Assembly: GCA_021324935.1 (NCBI GenBank)
Contig: JAJPIE010000037.1
Span: 1 to 64,000, forward strand
Length of the DNA stretch: 64,000 nucleotides
Reading direction: 5' to 3'
Origin: Acidobacteriota bacterium
Lineage (GTDB): Bacteria > Acidobacteriota > Terriglobia > Acidiferrales > UBA7541
The notes under the pieces were generated by a model. It was not told the origin of the DNA and did no database searches. It saw only the letters and a list, made by a program, of their open reading frames with translations. Every line of letters starts with the position of its first letter. Position 1 is the first letter of the stretch. Shown one piece after another: positions 1-8,036 of the stretch. The position numbers were made by a program, and so were the translations under genes.

Positions 1-98
1 CCGCGGCACACTCGGCTTACCCGGTACCGTTGCTCCCTTCCGGGCCTGGCGGGGTTCGCGGGACCTCGTTGCACGAAGCCCGAAGTTCCACGCTTCGA
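1..98 (-). ncRNA. ffs: Signal recognition particle RNA (small bacterial 4.5S type)
   Basis: Read on the minus strand, the segment contains GCCAGGCCCGGAAGGGAGCA, the helix-8 signature of bacterial SRP RNA: a GGAA tetraloop on a short CCC/GGG stem flanked by the asymmetric internal loops that bind the Ffh M domain. The RNA acts with Ffh in co-translational targeting to the membrane. The 5' boundary is approximate, and the 3' end may continue past the left edge of the window because the outer closing stem is not fully visible. Confidence 0.85.
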
Positions 99-163
99 CA
101 CTCGCTCACCGCGAATGCCTTTTCAGTCTAGCACACCCAGCGCCGCGTCCAAACGCGCCAGCA

Positions 164-1852
164 TCAATCGACCTTGAGCGGCGCCGTCACGCTTCCCGTA
201 TTTTCATTCACCCGGTCGATCACCGCGAAGCTCAGTGCATATTCCCCCGGCGGAAGATCCATGGTCCCGGTAAACAGGACTCCTTTCTCCTCCACTTGTT
301 TCTTTTGGGCATCCGTCAATTTCCCTTCGATCAGCTTCGTAAAGCTCCCCGCCATTTTCCCACTGGAGTCGCGTGCCGCGGCGGCGAATTCCAGTTTCAA
401 ATGATTATCTTCTCCCCCATCGACGCGGATTGCTCCTGCGGGAATGGAATAGAGAAAGCGCACGCTTTTCTCACCCGCTTTCGCGCTTTGCGCCTCGCCC
501 TCGATCTTCAGATTCAGCGGCAAGCCCGTATATTCAAACGGGGAGAACAGTGCCATTTCCATCAGCTTGGCCTCTGTTGGCGAGTCGTGCGCCGCCGCGT
601 TCACGTAGTAGCCGCTTCGGGCGCGGATCTGCAAGTCCGGCCGCGGCGTGCGGACGCTCAACTTCCGCCAACCGGGCTTTTCCGTGCCGCTCTTGTCGTA
701 AATTCCCAAAAGATAGTAATCGGAGGAGTCGCTCGCCGCTTCCGCAAAGCACTTTTTCGCGTCCGTGCTGCGGTCGCAGAATTTTCCGCCCGTCATTTCC
801 GCGAGGTTTTCCAGATTGCCTCGATGCGTCCCGATCATGATGTGTTGCGGCCGCAAACCCCCGACGCGCGCCGACACGTATCCCGGATTCAGCAACTCGC
901 TTACGTCCAGCGGGTATACCGCAATGTTGGCTTCCTCCAGGGTTCTCCATGCCTGCTGATAAAGCGGGATCATCCCCTGATCGCCGAGACTCTGCAGCAT
1001 TCCTCCTCTTTCAAACGCCGTCGAGTCGTTAATCAGCAGCGGAAATCCCGCCGTCGCCCAAATCATCGATTTTCGTCCCGGAACGCCTACAAATGCATCG
1101 GCGATTTCCAGCAGCGATAACAGCGTCAGACGGATGCGCTCCCCCGCCCCCAGGTCCGAGAAATTTTCCTGCATCTCCAGCATGCGCAGCCGCGATTCCT
1201 CCATGGTGACGTTAGCCTCCGCGTTGTGCGTATGCCAGCCGTTGACCGTCCGATAAATTTCCTCCTCCGGATTCCCCGCGGGAAGGTCCGCATCCGTCGG
1301 TTGCTGTTTCAGCTTATTCAGCGCCTCGATCAGCACCTTCGGGTCGGTTGTGAATCCGTGAAGCAGCCAGGCTCCTTGCGCGTTCACCGCGACCAGACAA
1401 ACGGGTTCCTGGTCTCCCAAGGCTTTCGACAGGAAATCCAGAATCTGTTTTCGCGCCTCTTTTTGCTCCTCGATATTTGAATTCAGCAGGTCGATCACAA
1501 AAATCGTGATCCGGCTCGGACCTTGCTGCACCGTGTTCGTAAACACCCCTGGCGGTGCTTCTCCGGGCTTTGCCACTTCCGCTTTTGTGGTCACGTGTTC
1601 AAAGAACGCGATTTCCTGCCGCTTGTCGTTTTCGAATACCGCAAAGTCCTCTTTCTTCAGGTCGGTGACGCGATTTCCCTTCTTGTCGGTTACCTGTGTG
1701 GGAATCAACACCATCTCGGTGCGGACTTTGATGACGGAAGGCGTGGTGCCTGCGTTGCCCGCCGGTGCTTGCGCCCAACCACGGGAAGCCACGGCCACTG
1801 ACAACAGCCAGAAAATCAGTGTTTTCAAGAACCTTTCGCGCAACCCGGCCAT
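164..1852 (-). CDS. VWFA-related secreted protein (acidobacterial type)
   Basis: The product is about 562 aa. I start it at the internal ATG that is preceded by GGGAG and followed by a clear signal peptide (MAGLRERFLKTLIFWLLSVA...WAQA); the ORF track begins 26 codons earlier without a good ribosome site. The N-terminal part (TEMVLIPTQVTDKKGNRV, then DLKKEDFAVFENDKRQ) is a short beta module typical of the acidobacterial VWFA-related family. It is followed by a von Willebrand A-like fold with FVIDLLNSN in the MIDAS region, where the classical DxSxS is degenerate. The protein is exported and its ligand is unknown. It is a single gene running toward the SRP RNA. The family call is firm; the function is not known. 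Confidence 0.8.
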   Translation of the reverse strand: MAGLRERFLKTLIFWLLSVAVASRGWAQAPAGNAGTTPSVIKVRTEMVLIPTQVTDKKGNRVTDLKKEDFAVFENDKRQEIAFFEHVTTKAEVAKPGEAPPGVFTNTVQQGPSRITIFVIDLLNSNIEEQKEARKQILDFLSKALGDQEPVCLVAVNAQGAWLLHGFTTDPKVLIEALNKLKQQPTDADLPAGNPEEEIYRTVNGWHTHNAEANVTMEESRLRMLEMQENFSDLGAGERIRLTLLSLLEIADAFVGVPGRKSMIWATAGFPLLINDSTAFERGGMLQSLGDQGMIPLYQQAWRTLEEANIAVYPLDVSELLNPGYVSARVGGLRPQHIMIGTHRGNLENLAEMTGGKFCDRSTDAKKCFAEAASDSSDYYLLGIYDKSGTEKPGWRKLSVRTPRPDLQIRARSGYYVNAAAHDSPTEAKLMEMALFSPFEYTGLPLNLKIEGEAQSAKAGEKSVRFLYSIPAGAIRVDGGEDNHLKLEFAAAARDSSGKMAGSFTKLIEGKLTDAQKKQVEEKGVLFTGTMDLPPGEYALSFAVIDRVNENTGSVTAPLKVD

Positions 1853-2103
1853 GGTTTCTCCCAAGACATGCAGTCTTTCTTTTGAAGTAAGCCAAAGTGT
1901 ACTCCGACTCCTTATCATCACAAACTTCAAAGGGGGAACGCTCTCCCTCTCCCTCCTCCTTGGGATTACCTTAGCTGCACCATCCCCGCGGATTTGATTG
2001 CATTGTCCTTGAATTCTGCTCTACTCTGACTTCAGGTTGGAGTTCCTCCCCAACCGCCTCGCTTTCGCCCGCAGCGGAAGCAGGGTCCGCGCGCCAGCGC
2101 TTG

Positions 2104-2163
2104 GCCGCCTTCTTGGCGGCTCTCCCCGCGTTACGGGGACACCACACCTGCACGCACGTGCAG
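2104..2163 (+). promoter_or_regulatory. Three tandem stem-loops in the leader of the next gene
   Basis: Three short perfect inverted repeats follow one another: GCCGCC-TTCTT-GGCGGC, CCCCG-CGTTA-CGGGG and CTGCACG-CA-CGTGCAG. The last ends one base before the AGGAGG ribosome site. They could form a structured 5' leader that controls translation or stability, or part of a terminator for unseen upstream transcription. The rest of the 324-bp divergent gap (1853-2176) shows nothing else I can support. Confidence 0.4.
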
Positions 2164-2176
2164 CAGGAGGAGTTTC

Positions 2177-2863
2177 ATGAAAGTCGCCGTATCGTTTCTA
2201 TTGGTTATCGCGCTTGTAATTTCCGCCGCTATTCCCAGCAGCGCGGAACCCCGCCAGATCATCCAGGGCACCGAAGTACATCTCACGCTGCTCACACCCG
2301 TCAGCACCACCATCAGCCGTGAAGGCGATCCTTTTATCGCTGTACTGGCGCAGCCCGTGGCCGTCGATAGCCGCATCGTGCTTCCCGCCGGCACACGGGT
2401 GCATGGCGTCGTCGGCGCCATCCAGCGGCCAAAATCCTTTTCGCTCTTCCGTGGCCAGGCCTACATGAGCCTAGCCTTCAAGAGCATCGAACTCGATAGC
2501 CGCCTCGTCCCCGTCCAGATGAGCCTTATCGCCATCGGCCAGCCGCGCATCGATTCCTACAGCCAGCCCCGCCGCGACGTGAAAATCACCGAAGGCGAAG
2601 TCGTCGAGGAAAAGCACGACATCAAGGGCGACGCCTACGGCATGTTGATTGGCGGAGGCGGTGGTACCCTGATGGGCGTCCTCTTCAGCAACGTCGCTCG
2701 TGGCCTCGGGATCGGCCTTGCCGCTGGTGCCGTCTACGTCGTCGCGCGCAAGGGCAAGGAAATCGACATGCCCGCGCAAACCGGCATGCTCGCGCGTCTC
2801 GACAGCACCGTCACCGTCCCGTACATCTCTGCCTTGAACCAGGAACCCGTGTCCGCTCACTGA
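2177..2863 (+). CDS. Secreted protein with Gly-zipper-like segment, function unknown
   Basis: This 228-aa protein starts at an ATG with a strong AGGAGG site 7 nt upstream. Residues 1-23 are a signal peptide ending near SSAEP. The middle (LPAGTRVHGVVGAIQRP and following) is beta-rich and resembles the pattern in which a polymer- or barrel-associated domain alternates hydrophobic strands with polar turns. Residues about 155-195 form a glycine-rich hydrophobic hairpin (GMLIGGGGGTLMG ... GLGIGLAAGAVYVV) like Gly-zipper membrane motifs. The gene is monocistronic, closed by the hairpin at 2984-3007. I do not recognise the family; periplasmic or outer-membrane association is inferred from the signal peptide and Gly-zipper only. 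Confidence 0.7.
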   Translation: MKVAVSFLLVIALVISAAIPSSAEPRQIIQGTEVHLTLLTPVSTTISREGDPFIAVLAQPVAVDSRIVLPAGTRVHGVVGAIQRPKSFSLFRGQAYMSLAFKSIELDSRLVPVQMSLIAIGQPRIDSYSQPRRDVKITEGEVVEEKHDIKGDAYGMLIGGGGGTLMGVLFSNVARGLGIGLAAGAVYVVARKGKEIDMPAQTGMLARLDSTVTVPYISALNQEPVSAH

Positions 2864-2983
2864 GCTGGACCGAAATCTCCATCGACCGCGCTGCGTTCCA
2901 GCGCAACAATGCAGCAGGGAGATCGCACTAGCACCGGGCAATCGCTCCACCTCAAGACATCTGCCGCACTGCGAACATTTTCC

Positions 2984-3007
2984 AAGCCCGCTGCCCCCAG
3001 CGGGCTT
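2984..3007 (+). terminator. Terminator-like hairpin
   Basis: AAGCCCGCTG-CCCC-CAGCGGGCTT is a perfect 10-bp stem with a 4-nt loop, placed 120 nt after the preceding stop codon. There is no long T-run, so it may be a weak or bidirectional terminator. Confidence 0.5.
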
Positions 3008-3762
3008 ACTCGTCTTCCGCCTTCAGCAAACCGCTGCAGCCTCAGCGCGCCTGCGTTCGGCTCGCTTCCTCTTTCTGATGACTGAGTTCAGATTTCTGAT
3101 TGCTTCGATCTGGTTGCCATCCTCGCTGGCCAATGCAAAACAAACTAAGGTCAGCAACAGGCCTATGTCCACAGGGAGGAAAGGGCGCCGCAAATTATTC
3201 AGGGTAAATTCGCGGCGCCCGTGAGGATTCTGGCGGGCTAATACGAGGTACTTTCTTGGGGTTCGATCTAAGCGCCATCGGGCAATTTGCTGCTCCGCCC
3301 ATTGCGCCGTGGCGCCTACAACCTACTGCTGTCCACTCAAATGCAGGAGCCGTGCCACTCTTGCCAACTCGAACTCCCTTGCAAATACAAGGCTTAGCCA
3401 GTTGCCCCCCATTCTCGTTCTTGCATCAACCCCGCCCTCGTGTCCCAATCCGAAACGCCACTCCCTCCTTCTCTTTGACCTCCTTGTATCTGGAATGAGG
3501 CGGCAGGTTTGGTAAGAATGTCGCTCTGCTCTGACCTCCGCGAACTCTGTGCCAAATCGACTCTTCCACCGTCGCATTTCGACCGCGGAGTCCCCCTCAA
3601 CTTCCATTCACTTTTTGAATCCTTCTTATTCATTATTCCTCTTGTGGAAATTCCTTTTTCCATTTGACGCTGCATTTCCGCTCGCGCTACCTTAACAAGC
3701 GTCAGGGATGTCCACCCCAAAATTGCCAATCTGGCACCATACGCTCCAAATCAAGGAGATTC
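3008..3762. other. Long intergenic region upstream of glutamine synthetase
   Basis: No convincing gene is present in these 755 bases. The listed ORFs here lack ribosome sites and coding character. One structured element is visible: GGGCGCCGC (3183-3191) pairs with GCGGCGCCC (3212-3220) around a 20-nt A/T-rich loop. It could be a small structured RNA, a terminator or a leader element. I see no sigma-54 -24/-12 promoter for glnA: TGGCACC occurs near 3732 but lacks a correctly spaced GC. Confidence 0.4.
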
Positions 3763-5193
3763 ATGTCCACCGACCTGCGTAATTTTCTGGCTCTCTCATA
3801 CGAAGAACTCGAAGATCTCAACCTTAAGGCCAAGGAACAGCGTAAAAATCGCACCCCGGTTCACAAAATTCAGGAAGAGCGGTTGAAATACCTCACCGGG
3901 GAAAAGCGCATCAAGGCCGTCACCGTCCTTTTCAGCGATCTCGAAGGCCGCCTGCACATGCTCGATTACGACAAGAAATTCCTCCTCAAGAGTTGGGACA
4001 ATCTGACCTTCGACGGCTCTTCCATCCGCGGCTTCACCGCGCAGCGTGAAAGCGATCTCCGCCTTGGCATTGATTGGTGCTCGTTCTATTGGGCGCCGGC
4101 GGACATCTTCGGCAATGGCAAAGTCCTCGTTTTTGGCGAAGTCATCGATAAGGACGGCTCGCCCTACAACGCCGACATTCGCGGCGTGCTGAAGGGCTAC
4201 GCCGAAGCGCTGCACAAAAAGGAAGGCTACACCCTCAACGCGGCCAACGAAATCGAAGGCTTCCTCTTCAAGGGAGCCGAAGCCGAGCGCCACTATCACG
4301 AAACCACCAAGTTCGAGTACGTCAATACCGGCGGCTACTATCACTCGCTCCCTGGCGATCCCCTCCGCACGTTCATCGACACCACAGCCGAAGTCCAGCG
4401 CGCCATGGGTTTCCAAAACGAAAAGGACCACCCCGAAGTGGCGCCTTCGCAGTTCGAAATCAATTACAGCTATTCCGAGGTCGTCAACGCCGCCGACCAG
4501 ATTCAGCTCTACAAACTGATCTGCCGCCAGGTGGCCAACAAGATGGGCCTCACCGCAAGCTTCCTGCCCAAGCCGGTTGTCGGCGTCAACGGCAGCGGCA
4601 TGCATACTAACGTTTCTATCAGCGAAAACGGCAAGAACCTCTTCTGGGATCCAAAGGGAGAGGAAAAGCTCAGCAAACTCGGCTGGTCGTTTATTGACCG
4701 CATCCTCACGCACGGCAACGACATCTGCCTACTGCTCAACGCCAGCGTGAATGCCTATCGCCGCCTCGACCCGCACTTCGAAGCCCCCAACCAGATCAAG
4801 GCTTCGCCCGTGGATCGCGGCTCCATGATCCGCATTCCGATCGGCAATGAAAAGTCCATGCGCGTCGAAGTCCGCTCCGTTTCCCCGGACTCCAACCCTT
4901 ACCTCGTCATGTATTCCATCTTCAAGACGGGCATCGACGGCGAAACCGCCAAGATCAAGAATCTTCGCCAGGCCGAACGCTATCTTCCCGACAACATTTA
5001 CACCGCCATCGACAACTTCCAGAAAGCCGAGTGGACCACGAAGCTGCTCGGCGCCGACGTGAAGGGCCGCTACGCCGAACTGAAAATCGCTTCCGCCGAT
5101 CGCTGCCCGCGCGCACTCGGCACCTTCGTCAAAGCGCCCGAAGTCCAATACCATCACGAGGTCTACAACCAGTTCCTCTGGAACCTTTTCTAG
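3763..5193 (+). CDS. glnA: Glutamine synthetase, type I-like
   Basis: Condenses ammonia and glutamate to glutamine using ATP in the cytoplasm, the main entry of ammonium into metabolism. The 476-aa length fits GSI. Visible landmarks in order are FDGSSIRGF (N-terminal beta-grasp), NEIEGFLFKG (metal-binding Glu strand), the long PSQFEINYSYSEVVNAADQI segment, LPKPVVGVNGSGMHTN (active-site loop and His) and NAYRRLDPHFEAPNQI. I place the start at the ATG 9 nt after AAGGAG, 33 codons inside the track ORF. The region of the usual adenylylation Tyr reads PDNIYTAIDN instead of the enterobacterial NLYDLP, so adenylylation control is uncertain. Single gene, closed by a strong terminator. Confidence 0.92.
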   Translation: MSTDLRNFLALSYEELEDLNLKAKEQRKNRTPVHKIQEERLKYLTGEKRIKAVTVLFSDLEGRLHMLDYDKKFLLKSWDNLTFDGSSIRGFTAQRESDLRLGIDWCSFYWAPADIFGNGKVLVFGEVIDKDGSPYNADIRGVLKGYAEALHKKEGYTLNAANEIEGFLFKGAEAERHYHETTKFEYVNTGGYYHSLPGDPLRTFIDTTAEVQRAMGFQNEKDHPEVAPSQFEINYSYSEVVNAADQIQLYKLICRQVANKMGLTASFLPKPVVGVNGSGMHTNVSISENGKNLFWDPKGEEKLSKLGWSFIDRILTHGNDICLLLNASVNAYRRLDPHFEAPNQIKASPVDRGSMIRIPIGNEKSMRVEVRSVSPDSNPYLVMYSIFKTGIDGETAKIKNLRQAERYLPDNIYTAIDNFQKAEWTTKLLGADVKGRYAELKIASADRCPRALGTFVKAPEVQYHHEVYNQFLWNLF

Positions 5194-5214
5194 TCTCGAA
5201 CTATTTTCGAAACA

Positions 5215-5250
5215 AAAATGGCCGATCCTTGATCGGCCATTTTCTTTTTT
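5215..5250 (+). terminator. Intrinsic terminator of glnA
   Basis: AAAATGGCCGATC-CTT-GATCGGCCATTTT is a perfect 13-bp stem followed by CTTTTTT, a textbook Rho-independent terminator 21 nt after the stop codon. The core GGCCGATC/GATCGGCC recurs in similar form after the amidase gene near 14.47 kb. Confidence 0.9.
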
Positions 5251-5342
5251 GATCCACGATCACCTTGAGCAATCCGCACGCGATATTCTCAACGCTCCCG
5301 CGCCTTTGTGGCCCTTTCCGTTCTCTGTGGCAATCCTTTTTC

Positions 5343-6008
5343 CTAGTTTGTCGGGGTGGATTGAAATTCCCGGTTCCGGTCAAACCACCACGCCCACCCC
5401 ACGATAACCATCGTCGCAATCAATCCCGTCTGCGCCACTTCGTGCATATTCTCAGGTGGCGTGCCAAATCGGTCTGCCACATACACCAACAGCAGCATCG
5501 CCACAAACGCCCACGCAATGTACCTGCCGATCCAGTTCTTCGCCCGCGTTGCCGTTAAATAAATCCCCACGCCCGCCGCTAACATCACAATCTCCACCGC
5601 CATCGTTCCCGTGATCGAATTCCATAGCCCCAATCCAAATTTCGGTCCGCCCGGATAGAGCGGCATATCCGCCCGATGCGTCACCCAATCCAGGACCCAG
5701 TGGCTCACCACGCAGCCGCCCACAACCCATGCGCCTGTCGCGGACTTTCGCATCAACCAGTACGCGCCCCCCAGTGCTGTTCCCCACGCCAGCAGCATCA
5801 GCAAACTGTGGGACCACGGATAGTCATACAAATCAAATGGCGTGTATTTCGTATCGCCAGGTGCGATTCTCGCGTGCTCCCAGCCCGCCATCAGGAAAAT
5901 TGTCCACAGAATATCGGCCCATGCCACCGCCGCCATCAGCAGTGCCAGCGGCGCCCGCGGCGCAAGCTTCTTCGTCCCAAATCCGACCGCAAAATGTCCG
6001 ATGAACAT
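5343..6008 (-). CDS. Membrane-bound metal-dependent hydrolase-like protein
   Basis: A 221-aa polytopic membrane protein with about five or six hydrophobic segments. The N-terminus MFIGHFAVGFGTKKLAP and the internal SHSLLM and SHWVLDWVTHR motifs, with His/Asp at membrane edges, match the pattern of the YdjM/LexA-regulated family of predicted inner-membrane metal-dependent hydrolases. The start is supported by GGGGTGA 4 nt upstream. No substrate is known. It stands alone between the glnA terminator and a 325-bp gap. Confidence 0.65.
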   Translation of the reverse strand: MFIGHFAVGFGTKKLAPRAPLALLMAAVAWADILWTIFLMAGWEHARIAPGDTKYTPFDLYDYPWSHSLLMLLAWGTALGGAYWLMRKSATGAWVVGGCVVSHWVLDWVTHRADMPLYPGGPKFGLGLWNSITGTMAVEIVMLAAGVGIYLTATRAKNWIGRYIAWAFVAMLLLVYVADRFGTPPENMHEVAQTGLIATMVIVGWAWWFDRNREFQSTPTN

Positions 6009-6333
6009 TGCTCACCCCAATCGGCAGATGCAGCTGCATCGAGCGAAGATTCTATCTCGAATTCCGCACTAGGAATTTGCGCTGCGAGGATCAGGTGGGG
6101 GAAGCGCTCCCGACGCGAAAGCCAATCGCGTGACGCTTCTCCGCAACCTCTCTGCTTACCATTCGCTCTGCGGCCATTCCGCTTTCCGCGTGGCACCGCT
6201 GGGCTTTGCGGGCAAGTGGGACAAGGCGCTGCTTTGGGGTATGGCGAATTGCTCAGCTAGAGAACTTCCAGGGCAGGGAACCCGCTCCTAAAACTTCGCT
6301 TGCGTAGCGCGACAACGCTGGGCGATTTTGATG
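6009..6333. other. Intergenic, nothing recognised
   Basis: This 325-bp gap separates two minus-strand genes. The plus-strand ORF listed across it is an antisense extension of the neighbouring gene, with no ribosome site or recognisable motif. No terminator or operator stands out. Confidence 0.4.
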
Positions 6334-6948
6334 CTACCTTCTCCGCCCGTCCAGAAAATACGTGAAGCTCACCACGCCCCGGATGTTCCCCTGCCCCGCC
6401 AGCGCAAAATTCGGATCCCAATAACTGGTGTGCATATAATCCGCCCCAATCCGCAACGCGAACTCGCGTGAAGTGCGGATCTCGAATCCGCCTCCGCCCG
6501 CCCATGCAAATTCATTGGCATACCCGCGGATGTAGCCGCCCTGTCCGTCGGGCGTCGCTCCGGTCACGCGCGCCCCGCCCAGCAGAATCTGCGCATAGGG
6601 CGAAATGCGGCTGGTGCGCACCGGATAAATCACCGGCCCGGCCATGTAGCTCAGTATGTCGCTGGGGTGCCCCGAGCTGAACACATTCCCCGCCCGCGCA
6701 TAAGCCACATCCAGTCGGATGCTCAGGTGTTTTGTCACACCCGATGTCAACCCGCCATTCACGCCATACATGGGCACGCGCGATCCTTGCGATGGCACCT
6801 GCTGCCCGATGTACTCGAACCCCCCGTTCGCTTCGAGCATCGGCCCGGTTGCCGTCACCATTGGAGCCTGCGCCGCCACGCGCGGCGCCGCTCCCAACAT
6901 TCCGCAAACCACCACGCCGCACAGTGCGAATCTCGAAAGATGCTTCAT
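6334..6948 (-). CDS. Small outer-membrane beta-barrel protein
   Basis: About 204 aa from the ATG preceded by GGGGAA; the track start is 13 codons upstream. The signal peptide is MKHLSRFALCGVVVCGMLGAA...AQA. The mature part shows alternating strand patterns ending in strands such as FALRIGADYMHTSYW and IRGVVSFTYFLDGRRR, typical of an OmpA/OmpW-sized porin-like barrel common in acidobacteria. Glycine- and aromatic-rich turns (GFEYIGQQVPSQGSR) support this. The role is unknown: it could be structural or a small-molecule channel. The 344-bp gap beyond its start (6949-7292) shows no gene. Confidence 0.65.
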   Translation of the reverse strand: MKHLSRFALCGVVVCGMLGAAPRVAAQAPMVTATGPMLEANGGFEYIGQQVPSQGSRVPMYGVNGGLTSGVTKHLSIRLDVAYARAGNVFSSGHPSDILSYMAGPVIYPVRTSRISPYAQILLGGARVTGATPDGQGGYIRGYANEFAWAGGGGFEIRTSREFALRIGADYMHTSYWDPNFALAGQGNIRGVVSFTYFLDGRRR

Positions 6949-7292
6949 GGCTTCCCCATTCCACAGCGATTTCCCTGCGGAGCACACCCCTGCGTGCGTT
7001 CCGCGTCCCCTCGTGGGCCCGGTTCCCCTCGCTGTGTTTCCTCTTGATTTCTCGTTGGAGGTGCCTGCCTCGCGACTCGCGCGGTATTCCGCTCAAGCGC
7101 AGGGCAGTCCGAGTGGCGACTCGAGTGGCTGGTGGATGTCCTCCACGCGGAACAGTAAAGTCCTGAATTAGATTTGTCTACGGTACGGAAGGGCAGAGCG
7201 GCCCGCTCCATGGGGATACGTCGAGTACAGTTCGCGACCTGCACCCATGCTCTACGTAATTTTTCCTTGGTTTTCCCCCGGCGTGACCTTCA

Positions 7293-7637
7293 TCAGTCCG
7301 CGGAGTTGGGGTCGAACCCCACCGAAATCTCGATGCTCTCTTCCTTATCTGCCGATGCGAATACCCATTGTTTCACGGCTTTCGCCGCACAGTCCGAGAG
7401 GATCGGGTTTCCTCCCAGAATTTGCGCATCCTTCACCGTGCCGTTCGGATTTACCAGAACGCGCAATTTCACCGTGCCGCCAATCCCTCTTCGCTTCAGC
7501 ACAGACGGATACTGCGCCGCCACCGACTTCACTACCTTGCGGCTCGTAGTCACTTCTTGCGCCGCCCACAGTCCCGCGCCGGCGGCAGCCAACACGGCCC
7601 CCGCCAGGATTCCCCGGAGTTTGATGCTAGGATTCAT
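7293..7637 (-). CDS. TonB C-terminal domain protein
   Basis: A 114-aa protein from the ATG preceded by AAGGAAGG. The track uses a TTG 36 codons earlier with no support. A single N-terminal membrane anchor (GILAGAVLAAAGAGLWAA) is followed by a TonB-C-like fold: YPSVLKRRGIGGTVKLRVLVNPNGTVKDAQILGG and AAKAVKQWVFA. Such proteins usually touch TonB-dependent receptors in the periplasm to pass on proton-motive energy. This one lacks the long Pro-rich spacer of true TonB, so it probably cannot span the periplasm alone and may be an accessory. No exbBD genes are nearby. Confidence 0.75.
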   Translation of the reverse strand: MNPSIKLRGILAGAVLAAAGAGLWAAQEVTTSRKVVKSVAAQYPSVLKRRGIGGTVKLRVLVNPNGTVKDAQILGGNPILSDCAAKAVKQWVFASADKEESIEISVGFDPNSAD

Positions 7638-7912
7638 TGTTGCTGACCTTCCTTGTGTTGCCGGCGTGGGCGTAAGTGCGCGGCATACTTCGATATGCCC
7701 TGGAAATGCAGCAAGCGCTTTTCCACAGTGTTTCCCCTCCCGCAATCCCGTCCGAAAGTCTAAACACCTCCTAACCCTCTGAACACTAACCGTTTAGAGG
7801 CCTTCTTCCTCTTCGCCTTTTCCTTGCCGGCAATTCTCTCCTGGTAAGCCCTCAGAGTCTCGCTTTGCTTGTCTCACTCCTGAGATTCGCGGCCTTCCGC
7901 TGCGAATTTCCT

Positions 7913-7946
7913 CCAAAATAATAAGGAGCGGCCACAGGCCGCTCCT
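7913..7946 (-). terminator. Intrinsic terminator of the di-heme oxidase gene
   Basis: On the minus strand AGGAGCGGCC-TGT-GGCCGCTCCT forms a perfect 10-bp stem followed by the T-rich tail TTATTATTTTGG, about 90 nt after the stop codon of the oxidase gene. The 399-bp gap 7638-8036 holds nothing else that I can support. Confidence 0.8.
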
Positions 7947-8036
7947 CACAGTTTCTGCACCACCCTATGCGTGAGGAGGTCCGGAGTGCGCGAGTCAGCT
8001 AACCCCGTGCCGGCTTTGCTTGCAAGGAGTGCGAGA

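Noticed and set aside
7300-7330. tRNA-like T-arm (GGGGTCGAACCCC)
   Set aside because: It is the coding sequence of the end of the TonB-C protein; no acceptor or anticodon arms can be formed around it.
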